NCBI RefSeq assembly: GCF_020740795.1
Contig: NC_067312.1
Coordinates: forward strand, 43,982,405 to 44,046,404
DNA from: Apus apus
Taxonomy: Eukaryota; Chordata; Aves; Apodiformes; Apodidae
DNA: 64,000 bases
Direction: 5' to 3'
Shown here: piece by piece, positions 14,001 to 27,630 of the stretch
Numbering within the stretch: the stretch's first letter is position 1
Layout: the number at the start of each line of letters is the position of its first letter
Translations under genes and position numbers: made by a program
Notes under the pieces: model-generated
What the model saw: only the letters and a program-made list of their open reading frames with translations
Database searches by the model: none
What the model was told of the DNA's origin: nothing

Positions 14001-15192
14001 ACCCGTAAGACAGTGTATGACTGACCATGCAGACGACAGGGGCTTCCCCTACACACAAGCATACCTCTGCAGTTAGGAAAGACAGCAGAGCTCCAGGGTT
14101 GGTCAGGTTACCCATAGCTAGTAATAGAGAATTTTTATAAAGAACTTGCTTGTGATTGCAGCTGACAGTCACCTAGATTATATTTGTGAGTGACTGAAGG
14201 GAGTTAGAGATGCAGCAGCTGAGAGAGTTCATTCTCTTAGAGCACGAACAATGTGCCAGCACTTCCCCCAATTCATTACCATTTCTCTGAGTAATCTTCT
14301 CTTACAGTGTTCTTTGAACTGACTTACAGAACTGCATTTGTCAATCATTTCAATAGTCAATAGACAACGCCTTCTGCTACCAACTATTTATATTATCAGT
14401 TTTCATGCTTGAAAATTAGAATAAAAGAAGTGTATACACTAAAAATTGTCAAGTAATTGCTTATGCCAGCTATCTCAAGAGGTAATGCACATATGCCTAT
14501 GACTATTTAGTAAGTATGTAAAGTAGAAAATTGCACAGACGGTTGCCATTCTCTTCTTCTCTAAGTCATTTTGTATGGGATTTATTATGAACTCACAGTT
14601 CTTAAAGTTGAAATCACAGTTTACAAAATGGGTCAAGTTGTTCATTTGCCAGCTTGTAGCTCTATGCTACTAGATTTCTGTTACTGGTTTAGGCTAGCAC
14701 AGCAAAATTTACACCCATCTGTGCTCATGCTGTATGCTAAAATTAACAATGCTCATTCCTGGAGTCCAAGCAAAGCAAACACTGTTTCATGTAAAAGTTC
14801 TATTGAACTATGGATAAGTTGTCTGTTGTCACTGGTGCTCCAGTCAGCAAGCAACCTTTCTACACAAGAAGCAGCTGCAGGTGGCATAGCATTGCTTGAG
14901 CTGTTACCAATACTTGGAAGAAGAGGATCCTGTGGAGAGCGCTCAGGTCTTGTTTATACCTCTTCCCCAATAGATAAGGGGTCTGTTTAAACAGTAAATA
15001 TTGTGTGGAACACAATGTTTGGTAGTTTTAGCTGGTATTGCTGGCTTTAGTGTCTGGAATGTGCATAACTAAAAATGCAGTATACCCTACATTTAGCATG
15101 AATATTTTCAAAGTGAATTTAGAAGAACTGGCACAAGTACTTTAGGTGAGCAATAACTGTGCATGGCTGAAGTGATAATTCCAGGAAGGAAT

Positions 15193-15310
15193 GATGATGT
15201 AATTCTATTAAATACACATTAATGTATATACTGCATATATAAATATATCTTTAGTATGTCTATTAAATATAAACATTCATATATTCATTAGTATGTAATT
15301 AATGTAGTCA
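15193..15310. repeat. AT-rich low-complexity patch
   Basis: The stretch is almost only A and T, with repeated ATATAT, TTAAATA and TAGTATGT words and no regular period. It is low-complexity sequence without a readable role. Confidence 0.6.
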
Positions 15311-18300
15311 TATGTATACCAGTGTCTTCATCATACCCTCATATATGGGGCATATTTTAAACTATCTTTATGGAAAGAAACAGCCTCTCTATCTGACTAA
15401 GTCCTCAGGACCAGGAAGTGAGCTTGGTTATCACATCTGCCTTGCGTAGCTGAGCCTAGCATCTTCCATCAACGCCAGGATGGCAGCACAGCAGTGGTTC
15501 AGCTTACCTGAGGAGCTCTGCCAGTGTGACACAGCCCTGCCACTGGGGCTGAAGGAACAGTTTAATTCCCATCATTATAATCTCAAGTGTGTCTACTGCA
15601 GGAGGGTGCCCAGTAGTGATGCTTTTTGGCCATAGCTAATTTGCCTAATCTAGCTGGATTAGAGCAGCAGTATGTTTCATATGATCAACACACAGGTTGT
15701 TTGGTCAGAAATCTTGTGTGTGAGTTACTGTGTTGCAGCTATTCGGCTCCATTCAGTCAGACTGACATTTCACCATGCTAGGGTATCTATGTTCTGACCT
15801 CAACCAGCCAATCAACATTCACCACTTGTAACAACCCTGTCAGTCTGTAAATTGTGGTCTCAGCAAAACCACAGTGCATAATCTGGCAGCTGTACTGCTG
15901 TTTGCAAAAAAAGCATGCTTTTGCCCACTGTAAATACATAACACAAAATTTCATAGTCATTATTTGTTTCCTTTTTCAGTCATTATTGCTCCTTTACACT
16001 CATGTAGTCTCACAATGCATAAAGTGATACTCTTGTTCTTTATCCTCCTGTTCAGAAGTAAGGATGATCAGAAAGTTATGCAGAATCAGTGAAGAACACA
16101 GAGGAGAAGTCCCTTCCTTTTTCTTAAATCAGAGGCATAAATAATGTAGCTTGAATGTGTATATTCTTGCCTGTCCCTTAAAATAGAAGCTGGGTGTGGT
16201 GGTGGTACTTTCTGAAAGTAGAGTCTGTACTTCCTAAAAATAAAGTTAGTCAGGGTAAGCACTATGGAGTACCAACATGTAATCTTCTCCATCTTCAGTG
16301 GAATCCAGAGCTCCTTGTCTTTGGTCAGGATGAGGTTGTGAAACCCAAGTAGATATTTTTGGCAGCCTTCAGTAAACTGAATTCTTGAAAAACTGAATTT
16401 TGCCCCATCAGACAGGGCATTTTTTTTCTGCCATCTGACATGTTGGTTGAAGAACTGAATGCAGGAAAAAAACTGTTTTCTTCATTTGGGGCTCTACTGA
16501 ATGACAAAACTTGAATGGAAATCCAGATATATTTAAGTAGTATTAATTATACATACATAATATGCTGACTTGTATTAGTCCTTCAGAAATAATTCTTCCT
16601 TTGAAAAGACTCACAAGGTAAAGTTTGCCAGGGCAGCTTTCTCTGCCATTCTGCTCCAGCCCACCATGGCCAGGATCCTCCAGGCTGCCCTGGCAGTACC
16701 ACTCTAGTCAGCATCAGTGATGTAGTTATGGGCAGTGATACACTCTCGCTGAGTAGTGCTTCAGCCTGTGAGCAGTCCCCCGGACTTGACATTCAGGCTC
16801 TCATAGGATCCAGTTGCTAATCAGCCTCTTGTGTGCAAAGTGCTTGTGTGCTGTGAATGAGAGAGAAGGAACAGGATCCTGTGAGAATAGGTTAGCTGAC
16901 TCTTACAATTTTCCTGCCTGATACTGTCTCATCAGCAGTAGATTTGAATACTTCACCTAAGTAAGGCTACTACTGCAATTAAAAGAAGGAATATTTGCAA
17001 ATGCTCTCTTAAATTATTGTGGATCACACTTCTGAGAACAGATAAGAATGTCCATTTTGTGTTATATCTATCTTAATATAGGCTTAATTTATCTAAATTT
17101 TGTGGCCACAGTAGTTTAGAGGAAATTCTCAAAGGTTTTTAAAAAATACTAAATTCTTCTGAGGTTGCATTATTATAGGTACCTACCTGTTCAACTGAAG
17201 AAGTACAGTTGATTGTTTTCTTTCTAGCCTGCCCTTGCTAATTTCCTAGAGTGCAGTATTTCAGTGAGGAGTAACCAAATTCCTTTCAAAATGTAGCTGT
17301 TGATCTCTGCTTTCAGGCTTATTTTATCTGAAGAGAATTCCACTTCTCTGACTTTTTCTGTTTTGATTCTTAAATTCTGTGGTAAGTGTTATGAGCTATT
17401 AAGTTTCAACTTTCTATTTTTATGTGTTTGCAAACATTACACCAGATGAGGGCATGAAGGACCCTGAGAAGCTGAGGGAGTTCTGCTTTTATTCAATAAT
17501 TTTAACTTTCATAACTGAGAATTTCAGCTAATTTTTTTTAGGGTTGTGTATGTGCTGGTTTTGGGATTTTTAAGAGCTGAGAAAAACAGGCTTATGCAAC
17601 TTAGTTTGCATAAGTGAGTCATTCACATTTCTTTTTTGCGTGTGTCTGTGTCTTGTATCACTCAATGCAGGTTTTCTTTGAAAAAGTACTAATGTGAATG
17701 CTAAGAATATATTTTCCCTCAAAAACAAAAAAGAGATGTGCCTGTTAGGTTGCTGCTTCTGTGTGATGTCTCCTCATAGATGATCTTCTTCAGTAAGGTA
17801 TTTAAGGCTCTGATTCTTCACTGACAAAGTTTTTGCTGGTACGTGAAGGTGTAAGGGGAAAGCCTTTCCCCCTTATTGGTAGAGCTGTGGGCAATTCCAT
17901 GTGATATTGTTGGTTATATATATGTATATATTTATATAGGGATTTCAAATGTGTGTGGTGCTTTCAGCATATTGTAGCTTCTGCTTTATCACATCACTTC
18001 ATGCTCTCTAGGGAAGAGTGAAGCTTTTACAACAGAGTACCTCTGTGCACTATTGGAAGAAATTTGGGGCTTGTATCCTTCACATAGCTGTCAGACGCAA
18101 GTGGCAAGTATCCTCCATCAGGTACATTTACAAAATAGTCCTCTGGAAGGCCTCATCCTTTTTTCTTGGCAGTTGTTCATAACTGTGTGATCAAAGGTAC
18201 CATGAATATCCAGCTGCTTGGAGTTTATTTTTTTTTAATGCAATTACACGTATTGTGAGTACAGTTTAAGTGCTAGAATTGATGTTTTATATTCTGTTTA

Positions 18301-20697
18301 AATGTTTCATATATGTTTTCTTTGACATCTGATGGATGGTCCTACATAACTGCGGCAGGGAACTCACTGCTGGTTTTCCCAGAAAGGGGGGATTTGGTCC
18401 ATGGGGCAGAGATGCGTGCATAGATCATCTTCTTGCCCCTGTGGCTTTCTGAGGTTTGCCCCTTATTTTCTCTCCAGCTCTCTGCTGTATCATGTTTTCT
18501 GATTTAAAGTACATCCTCTCTGGCTATGCTACAAATTCCTCCCAGCATGTACTCTTCCCCACAACAGTTTCGCACTGCTTACTTATGTGCACACTCAGAT
18601 TTGCTCCGCAGCCCTGTGTTTACTGAACCATATTCAGGGCCCTTCCTGTAGCCCAATTTTAATTTCCATTTTCCACAAGTTTCATTTTATTTCAGTGACA
18701 TCCTATGTTTTATACAAGTAGCATTATCCATCTTCTTCCTTTTTCTTTCTTGTGGCACTGTTTTGTGGCAATCACAAAAAAAAATGAGTGTATTTTCTGT
18801 CCGATGCAGAGAAAATGTTTGCAGTTGCAAGTTAAGACAGTGCTCCTCAACTGCCTAATTAGCAGATTAGCAGTATCTGGGGTCTGCAGAAGTGCCGTGA
18901 AAAATCCAGGTACTGTTTTTAATTGTCTGTGGTAGTGTACTCAAATGGAAGTTAGACATGAGAGTAAGATATGATTAAGAAATTGGATTCACTTAAGAAA
19001 TTGTAGTACCTGTCTATCTACAGAAATATGAACAATTTTAATGAATGTACTTGCATGTGTAAGGTGAGGCATACACTTAGATTCCTTGATGGATTGATGT
19101 TCAGAAGAGCAGCTCTACTGGTTTGGTCTCTAAATGCAATTAACATACCCAGAGACAAAAATACTGAGTAAGAGTCATATAGATACAATTGTTTCCTTCA
19201 GCAACTGTTGACAGTAAGGCACCCCCTTCACTCAGCAGGTAATAATTGACATGACATCTGGAGATAAGAAAGTTCTCTGAATTTGTGGAACTCTGTACAA
19301 ATAAGAAAAATTTCCTACTCACACACAGACAAACCACAATTGAGAGTAACTCTTCATATTTGATTCCCTTAAAGAGATGTTTTCTCTTTGCACACAGTTG
19401 TGAACAGTATCTGCATGGGCATAGTAGTTATTCTCACCACTGTTTGATTTTATCAAATGGCCCCTTCTGTGAGTGGGCAAATAAATGAGTTACTGACACC
19501 TTTGTATTAGTCATTACCTTGAATGTGGGATGTGAGAAATGGGAGTCTCTTAACAATAAAATCACACAGCAAATGTTTTTACGTTCTTTCCTGTGTTTCA
19601 CATACAATGACAGAAATTTGTTGACCCTTGAGATAGGCCTTGAAGCCATCTGTTTCTTATCAATCCTCTGTCCCTGATGGGCATTACCCTTGTGCCCATT
19701 TTTATGCCCATGCTGCAGAAGTCTATTGCAGTCTATAGAAGTCAATAATACAAGCCAGCCACCTTAATGTACTGCATACATTGTATATCAGTGTAGCAGG
19801 AGTTAGTAAAAGTCTCATTAGAAGTTTGATGTCCACTTGAATAAAAGATTGGCCCTGTAATGGTACACTTGTGTGCACTGCAGACACAAAGGTAACAGTG
19901 TCAAGAAATGGGGTAGGCTGAGTAAGAGATCATATGGATTATTTAGGGGAATACACCCTCTGTTCTTTCAAGTCATTGAAGTCTGAGTTAAAATGAAAGA
20001 TTCTCTTCCTGCTGTTGCCATTTCACAGATTTTTTTTTTCATATAATCAGTGCAGAATCAAGATCTCACTGCTTACAGAAGTAAAATAGTGATTTACAGG
20101 CAGGGCATTAATGGAAAGAACAAAATCTTCAAAAGTCTCAAATTAGTCTTCCTCTTTTTTTTCTGTTTTTCTACATCTATATCTGACTGCTTGAGCACCA
20201 CTACTAGAGCTAAATGTTTAGCAATTTGGCTTTAGAAATTTCACAGGAGCTCAGCACAAAGTAAGTTAACTTTCTATAACCATGATAAAATACAATACTA
20301 ACACTTAAGGGACCCTTATGAGACGTTTCCAGCTGTCTGGAACAGAAATCTGAGTCACTGCTCTACTGAGCAATAATGTAAGGCATCAGGACACGGCTGT
20401 ATTCCAGATAAATTTCCTTCTTCCTATTGAAGTAAAAGGAGTGATCCTGCTCGTGGTCATGTGTTTGTTCTTAGCTTGTCTGAACTTTGTCAGCAATATG
20501 TTTTCTATGGACAAACTAAAAGGCTTGCTAAGCTTTACATTTTAATATATTATTTACTTACTGACTTACCTTTGCCACTTAGTTAATTTTAATGGAATTT
20601 TTATAAGATTGCCTTCTTTATGGCAGGAAAACTGACTCAATCTCTTTTGGGTATCAGTGAGCTGAAATGTATATGAAACATAGTATGTCCTTCACTA

Positions 20698-21472
20698 GTG
20701 GGTCCTGGACAGGCTGGATCTATGAATCAAGGCCAATTATATGAGGTTCAGCAAGGCCAAGTGTTGGATCCAGCACTTGGGCCACAACAACCCAGGCAAC
20801 GCTCCGGGCTTGGGCCAGCATGGCTGGAAAGCTGCCCAGAGGAAAAGGACCTGGGGGTGCTGGTTGACAGCCAGCTAAACATGGGCCACCAGGTGTTCCC
20901 AGGTGGCCAAGAAGGCCAACGGCATCCTGGTCTGTATCAGGAACAGTGTGGCCAGCAGGAATAGGGAATTGCTCATGCCCCTGTACTCGGCACTGGTGAG
21001 ACTGCACCTCAAGTACTGTGTTTGTGTCTGGGGGCCTCACTACAAGAAGGACGTTGAGGGGCTGGAGCAAGTCCAAAGAGCCACAAAGCTGGTGAAGGGT
21101 CTAGAACACACATTTTACTAGGAGCAGCTGAGGGAACTAGGGTGATGTAGCCTAGAGAAGAGGAGGCTGAGATGAGGCCTGATCGCTCTCCACAACTATG
21201 TGAAAGGAGGCTGTAGCAAGCTGGGGCTTGGTCACTTCTCCCTAGTAACAAGCAGAAATGGGCTCAAATTGTGCCAGGGGAGGTTTAGATTAGATATTAG
21301 AAGAAACTTTGTGTGCTGAAGGGGTAATTAAGCACTGGAATAGGCTGCCCAGGGAAGTGGTTGAATCACTCTCCCCAGAAGTGTTTGAAAGATGTATATA
21401 TGTGATGCTTAGGAATATGGTTTAAGCACTGGACTTGGTAGAGTCAGGTTAGTTGGTAGAGTTAGGTTAAAA
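20698..21472 (+). mobile_element. CR1 LINE fragment, 3' part of ORF2, plus strand
   Basis: CR1 is the dominant avian non-LTR retrotransposon. Its ORF2 encodes endonuclease and reverse transcriptase. Translating this stretch with frame changes gives the CR1 C-terminal region: the [18 protein letters not shown] and [20 protein letters not shown] blocks, then the [12 protein letters not shown] and FRLDIRRNF blocks. Stops and frameshifts, for example TAG at 21119, show it is dead. The copy is 5' truncated at about 20698, as most CR1 copies are. It also lacks the usual 3' terminal octamer repeats, since similarity fades near a GGTTAAAAAAAATAAT tail at about 21472. Confidence 0.92.
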
Positions 21473-24450
21473 AAAATAATCTGAAAAATTCCAGTGCCAT
21501 GGGTAATCTCCTATCAGAAGGAGAGCATGGTTTTATCCCAGGCATATTCTTTGGGTGGATTCTTGGCACTAATTTAGCCTGGGATATAGAAGCCACCCCA
21601 TGCCAAGTCCTTGCAAGGGTATCGGATTACATGAACAACATATTAGGAAGCAAGTATTCAACATTGCCAGCTTTGGTCTGAGTCACTGGAACAGGCTTGA
21701 AATAAAAAATCGTTTTTATGGGTATATGGGAGGGGAAAAATAAGCTTCAGCAAACTATTGGTGGAGACTTTTTTTTTTGAACCATTTTTTATTTGTGAGC
21801 CAAATGCTGCAGTAATTAAGCTGCAGAATTAAGGGACTGTGCTTTGCTTTTAGTGGAAATTAACAATGGTTTTCTCCAGGCCTTCAATCACTTTACTCAG
21901 TTGTCTTTTTGTATTATTCAAATGTGATACACATTAGTCAAACATAAGTGGTTGCAGAATCATGTTGCAGAATGCCTCTTGAGAGAGCAGTATGTTATAA
22001 ACATTTCTACTAATGGAATATTTATGTTAATGTAAATTAACTCCATAAGGGTGGCAAATCCTTTGAAAAGTGAATGTGAAGTTCCTGCTGCACAGTGGAT
22101 GCTTTTATTATTTCGTTACTTGTACAACATGTGTGATGTACAGACTTCTGCTGCAGCCAGTAAGAACTTCACAAATGCAATTTGATGACCCTCAAGCATC
22201 AAGGCCTGTCGTACACTGAAAATACAATGCAGATGTGTGTGGTGCTGAAGACAGGAAGGACATTTTGCAAAAGTAATTGTAAAAACTCTGATTTGAGGAA
22301 AAATGCAAAAAGAACTGAATTTGTAGGAGAGTAGAATAAAACAAAGAACTACAGCTAGCAGGTAGCAAATTTAATTAGCTTGCTAGAGATGGTGATCATT
22401 TTGGAGTGGTTGATAAGTTGCCAAGAATCTTAATGGTAGGGACATAAAAATGTCAGGAAAGACTACAGATATCGTCATCTCTATTTCCTGTCATCTAAGC
22501 TACGGACATTTGCGTAGAGGCATAAGATCTGGCTAATGTTAGAGTGATGCAGGAGCCATGTAGCAGACCTTGCAGGGAAAGCATTTCATAGTTACAGCTG
22601 AACTCAAGAGCCAGTGTTTTTGACAGAGCTGTCTAATGCAGGCTTCCCCACTGGAAGTAACTTCTTTTTAACCCCTGGCAGATAACCTGGTTGCAGACTC
22701 TGAACTTTTACATAGGCATATATATGTATTTATACATAAGTGTATATACATTGTACAAACCTGAATCAGGCCATGATGAAGTTGTGCATGACAGTCTCAG
22801 TGATGGCAAAATGGAAGACATGGCTGTACCTTCCTTAGGAAGACAGTACAGCCATCAAGAGAGCCATGTTTGTTATAATAGTCTCCAACTCTATCTATAT
22901 GGTCTTGTGCTTAGGAGGAAACAGAAGCCCTGAACTTCAGGGGAGGGCAAATTCCAGTGAAGCTGTGGCCAGGGTTTCGTAGCAGGTGGGAATTTACCTT
23001 GCTGCCTGTTTTGAAGTTCCCTACTAAATGTAAGACCAGCTTGCCAAAAAACCTTCCTATCATTGGGTTGGTTTGGGTTTTTTTGCTTGTGTTTGCAGCA
23101 TGTAGATTTGTTATCAAAATTATTTATATTAAACAAAATTCTCTTTCCACTGTGTTCTATTAATTCAGGAACAGCAATTAGAAGTTCTAGTTCCTTCCAA
23201 AGAATCTGGTATGCCACATCTCCCAGATGAGATCAGGTTACAAAGACAGTTCAGCTCCCATTTAGGCTCCTCAGTGATGTAGTTAGATTTTTTGACAGCA
23301 CTCAGCATCCAGGGGGCCTGGTGTTCATTTTCAGGACTGGGAGCTGGTGATCACTTATGAAAATACAACCTTTTGTACTTAAATATTTGTGTACTTAATT
23401 ATTGTGTGTACTTATTGTGTACTTAAATACTCATTTTCCACAAAGTTATCTGATATTTTTGTTGTGATTTTCCAAATTTGTTTCTGTGCAGTGGTATTTT
23501 AAATTTTTCTGTGATTATTTTCTAATGCTTTTGTGATTTTCATGGTATTTAAAAAACAAGTGTTCATAAATTTATGCACCAATGAAACTGCAAATACCAT
23601 AAGGAGTTGTACAGCAGTCATAATTCCAAGTAAAAATACTAAATTTAAAATGTAAGATGTTATTTGTATAGCCAGTTAACATGAATGTCTGATGAATTAC
23701 AGTAAATCCACAAACACAGCCAAACTGGCATTTTTGCACACGTAAAGCCATTTGCCATAAAACCTTGTTCCTTAGATATATATGACAGTTTTATGTGGCT
23801 TACATATTTCCAAGAACTACACATTCCTTTCTTCCAGCAGAAATCAGTATAGGGAGCTAAGCCACCTTAAATATTCCTCTTTTTTTCCAGATTATTATTT
23901 AATTTTTGTTTTATCTCTTGAAAGACTCTCCAATTTTCAGGTGTTGTGCAAGCTGTTAGGTTCTAATTTCTGTGACAACTTAAAAAAATAAATACCATCT
24001 AGCCAGACTGGTGTGCTGATGATGCCAGATGAGTCCAAGACAACTCTATATATGACTGTCGCTAGTGTCACAGTCAAACTTTTTTCCTTTCTAGGAATAC
24101 CTTATGTATCAAATTGCCTCTGTTACTGACTTTCCTCACAACTCCATTTTTACCCTGACAGATCTTCTTCTGGTCTTTGTGGTGCACGTCATGCCTTTGG
24201 CATTGACCCTGTGCATCTCTCCCAGCTTCTCCCTTCACAGGGATGCCTTTTGTGTTACCTTTGTCCTCCCTCTGTCTATTAAGTCAACTTCTGTACTTTG
24301 GATGTGTTACTGGATAAGCAGCAACTCCTTCCTTTCCACTGTAGCATGTCTGCACATACTAGAGTGTCAGTTCAGTATCTTATGAAGTTTGCTTTGATAT
24401 AGGTAGTGATTAATAGTTGCAACAATTGAACTGTTACTGGTCTATGTAAA
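21473..24450. other. Unannotated AT-rich DNA
   Basis: No gene is recognised. The short frame 21499-21681 (60 codons) shows no domain. A degenerate tandem repeat near 23371 is listed separately. T-rich and A-rich runs are scattered. Confidence 0.55.
23371..23430. repeat. Degenerate tandem repeat, about 15-bp unit
   Basis: Four adjacent imperfect copies of a TTGTGTACTTAAATA-like unit are visible. It looks like a small decayed minisatellite with no evident role. Confidence 0.65.
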
Positions 24451-24575
24451 ATCATGACATGGTTTGGATTGGAAGGGACCTTAAAGATCATCTAGTTCCA
24501 ACTCCCCTGCATGGGCAAGGACACTGCTCACTAGACCACATTGCTCAAAGCCCCACCAACCAGGCCTTGAACAAT
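24451..24575 (-). mobile_element. CR1 LINE 3' end fragment, minus strand
   Basis: The plus strand reads ATCATGACATGGTTTGGATTGGAAGGGACC, then TTAAAGATCATCTAGTTCCAACTCCC, CTGCATGGGCAAGGACAC and GACCACATTGCTCAAAGCCCC. This is the reverse complement of the 3' untranslated end of a common avian CR1 subfamily. Only the terminal 125 bp or so is present. It is a typical heavily 5'-truncated CR1. Confidence 0.9.
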
Positions 24576-26617
24576 TTGGGGGAATGGACTCAATTTTATT
24601 CTTATGAATTACTACCTATGCAAAAAGCATGGCTAACCTGCAAGTCAAAGTGAAGGCAAGCAACAAGCTGTGACTTCTGCTTTTCGCTAAATCTTCTTTA
24701 AATGTTACCTCATCTTCCCATGCCATGCTCACATCCTTCATCTGTTCACATACTCTTTGCCTTCTTGTCTGATTCTGAGATCAGTGGATCAGGCAGTTTA
24801 TGCTGGTGCTTATTGCTACACAACATAGCACTGTGGTCCATATTTTGCCTTCTCCCAGAGAACCTGAATGCGATGTTAGTGGTTTGCTATTTAGGAGATA
24901 ATGGCGAAGGTGGCATAATAGGGAGGTACTTTGTTCCCTGGAAGTGGTCTCTGGTAGGATGGGTGCGAAGGGTTGGGTGGGATATGAGCTGGATGGTAGT
25001 CTTCAATTCTCCCCACCTCAGCTGAGGTTTGCCTGTTTTGCCACCATTCCAGGGGTTTTGTTCCTCATGACAGGCTGCTGACCCCTTTCGCAAGCACTCA
25101 GATCAGTTTTGGCACAGGAAAAAAGAAAAAGGTCTAGTTCCGTGGAGCTGGGAGAGAGGCAGCATTGTGTAGCTTCAGCAGAAAGCTAACTTTTCCTTCC
25201 ACTGTTCTGCTTTCCCCCCTCCTCCCACTGAGCCCTGCAGAGAGAGATTAACAATCAAACTGTAAATCCCTGAAGTACATAAAGTAGTAAACCTCCCATT
25301 CCCTCCCCAAGAGGACATGTATACTGACAACAGCTTCATTCAATCTGACACCTGTTTAACTTTAAAACAGAACCCTATAAATAGAGTGAATGTAACCCTA
25401 GGTGGCATTGCCAAAATGGAAAATGCAGCTTACAAGCCTGAGAAGAAGGGGGAGTAGAGAGAGTGGGAGTGGGCAAAAAGACACTATCTACCATAAAAAA
25501 CTGGCAGCTTCATGCAAGGGCTGTTGCTTTTAATTTAAATGCTCATTTTTTATTCTATTTTCAGATCCTCTCTGGGATTTTAGGAATGTTGAGACGTGCT
25601 GATTATAAAGCCCTAAGTACAAAATGGTCACGGATGGCTGGAATGAGGCACGTTCTAATGGAAACAAATCACTTGTCAGTAAGCAGCCTTCAAACTTTTG
25701 AACAAAAGCTCAAAAGGGTCAGGGAAAAGACATGTTTGTTGACTCAAAATGGCTGAATGCAGGTTGTTAGAAGGGCATAGGCATCAAAATTTTTGAGGTA
25801 ACTCTTAATCTCTATGTAAAACTGGGGTTTAAAATGATGGTAAGTACTTTCATGGCAACCACAAATTGAATGAGCAGCTTACATTAAACAGAAAGCTTAC
25901 ACATTGAAGTGTACATACTACCAAAATGTAAAGCATGTCCACCACTGCTAAAGTGGTGCACAATGGAGCTCAGCTGGGAGAGCTAAGTTTAGGTGTAGAG
26001 ACATGAATATTTTTGATTAAGACTATGCTTTATCTACGGAAATTTAAAAGGGTAATCAGTGTTTCTGTAACATTAAAGTAACTGTCTGTGATTAATCGGT
26101 GTTTTAGATAGTTAAAATAGCATAGCTTATCTTCATAATGATTTGGGAATAAATTCAAATCCTGAATCTGTTTGTTCAGCTTTCTGTAGGTTTGTCTAAA
26201 CAAAATTCTGCAATGCTATTGTTAGAATCTTTTATTTTCTTTCAAGACCTGTAATGAAGTTCATGACCCCTGAACCAACTATGATGAGGGATCATCCCTC
26301 TTTTTCCTCAGTAATATTTTGTCTTGCTGTGTAAAATGAATAACATTGCTCTATAGTAAGTTGCATAAAGTGGATGAATTATAATCTTTGCAGAACATCA
26401 TGTTGAATCTCGTAATTCTGTTGTAGCTTGGTTTCATAAGAAAACAAGGCTTATGCAATCTTTCTTTATAATCAAACTGTCTGTCTGCAAGTCTCCCTCA
26501 TGAGCAGCATCGGAGCTTGTTCAGTCTTCAACTGGATTTAAAGAGGGATTACAGATAATTAGGTTTTGACTAGATTTGTGAAAACTGCTTTCTGTCTTTC
26601 ATTTTCTTTCTCTCTAG
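24576..26617. other. Unannotated DNA before the candidate microexon
   Basis: No gene or repeat is named here. A 97-codon frame at 25463-25756 crosses a TTTTATTCTATTTTCAG acceptor-like site at about 25564 but has no donor or domain. If the candidate exon at 26618 is real, this stretch is intron. Confidence 0.5.
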
Positions 26618-26656
26618 AGGAAGAGAGGCAAAGATAGTGCTTCCATGGAAGAGAAG
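26618..26656 (+). other. Candidate 39-nt microexon (13 codons)
   Basis: A long pyrimidine tract (about 26590-26615) ends in TCTCTAG. It is followed by 39 nt and then a GTAGGT donor at 26657 preceded by GAAG. The 39 nt keep the reading frame and read RKRGKDSASMEEK, a basic-acidic, serine-containing peptide with no stop. TTTGAC and GTGAAAAC just upstream could serve as branch points. Short multiple-of-three exons with strong pyrimidine tracts are common as neural microexons in vertebrates. I do not recognise the parent gene, and chance splice-like spacing is possible. No flanking exons are visible within reach. Confidence 0.45.
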
Positions 26657-27114
26657 GTAGGTAAAGCAGAGATGAAAGCTAAGCCGTCAGCACAGAGGCC
26701 CTTACACAGCACACACTGCTTTGTGCATACAAAACATGCATGCACCAGCGATACAGCAGGGATCGAGAAGACAGATTAGGTTAGAGTTGAATAGGGAGAG
26801 AAAGCTGATGGAACAAAAACTTGACCTCCCTAAGTAACCAGGTTTCAATTCAGTGTTCAAGGGATAGTTTCTTTTTCATGTGGAAAACGGCAGCAGAAGA
26901 AGAGGGAATGACTGTGTGGTAAAATGATATTTGTGAGCTTCAAAGCATAGGGCAAGCTTTTGGTGTTTCTGAGGTTTACTCTGCTATGTAAACATTATTC
27001 TGCTCTCAAAAGAAAGACACCAAGACACTTTCTTCACAGAGATGCGACTTGCCCAGAGGCACCAAATGACTCAGCTGCAACCAAGTACAACATACAGACA
27101 TGTGTAGGTAGCTT
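26657..27114. other. Unannotated DNA after the candidate microexon
   Basis: This is non-repetitive sequence with no open frame of note. It would be the downstream intron if the 39-nt exon is used. Confidence 0.5.
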
Positions 27115-27630
27115 AGAATCATAGAATCATTTAGGTTGGAAAAGACCCTTTTAGATCAAGTACAACTATAATTCTAACACAAGTCCACCATTTAACCATG
27201 TCCCTAAGCACCACGTCTTCACATCTTTTAAATATGTCCATGGATGCTGACTTGTTCCAATGCTTTTCATTGAAGAAATTTTTCCTAATAACCAATCTAA
27301 ACTTCCCCTAGCACAACTTGAGGTCGTTTTCTCTCATTCTCTCACTTGTTACTTGGAAAAAAGACCAATCCCCACCTCACAACAACCTGCTTTCAAGTAT
27401 TTGTAGAGAGCAGTAAGGTCTCCCCTCAGCCTCCATTTCTCCAAACTAAACAACCGAATGCCCTGAGTAAGGCTTGTTCTTTAGACTCTTCACCAGATTT
27501 GTTGTCTTTCTTTGGACATGCTCCAGCATCTTGATATCCTTCATGTAGTGAGACCCCCAAAACTGAACACAGTACTCGACGTGCAACCTCACCAATGCTG
27601 AGCATGATCACTTCTCTAGTCCTGCTGGCC
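27115..27630 (-). mobile_element. CR1 LINE fragment, minus strand
   Basis: The plus strand begins AGAATCATAGAATCATTTAG then GTTGGAAAAGACCCTTTTAG, the reverse complement of the CR1 3' terminus. The minus strand downstream translates in broken frames to the CR1 ORF2 C-terminus, including an [22 protein letters not shown] block, an LKLC-GKFRLVIRKNFF block and the end of ORF2. It is 5' truncated near 27630 and has indels and stops. The 3' terminal repeat is intact, so this is a normal CR1 integration end. Confidence 0.92.

Larger units (their letters stand above)
6954..20690. other. Long AT-rich stretch, no gene recognised
   Basis: No coding exon, RNA gene or named transposon is evident over nearly 14 kb. 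The longest frame (14571-14990, 139 codons, plus) has no domain or splice context and is probably chance. Local features inside the stretch are listed separately: an AT duplication, an inverted repeat and an AT-rich patch. The low repeat density is normal for bird introns or gene deserts. Confidence 0.55.

Noticed and set aside
14571..14990. 139-codon plus-strand frame
   Set aside because: No domain, no splice context and composition like the surroundings. One frame of this length is expected by chance in 64 kb.
25463..25756. 97-codon frame crossing a TTTTCAG site
   Set aside because: No donor, no domain, and the frame extends on both sides of the acceptor as chance open sequence.
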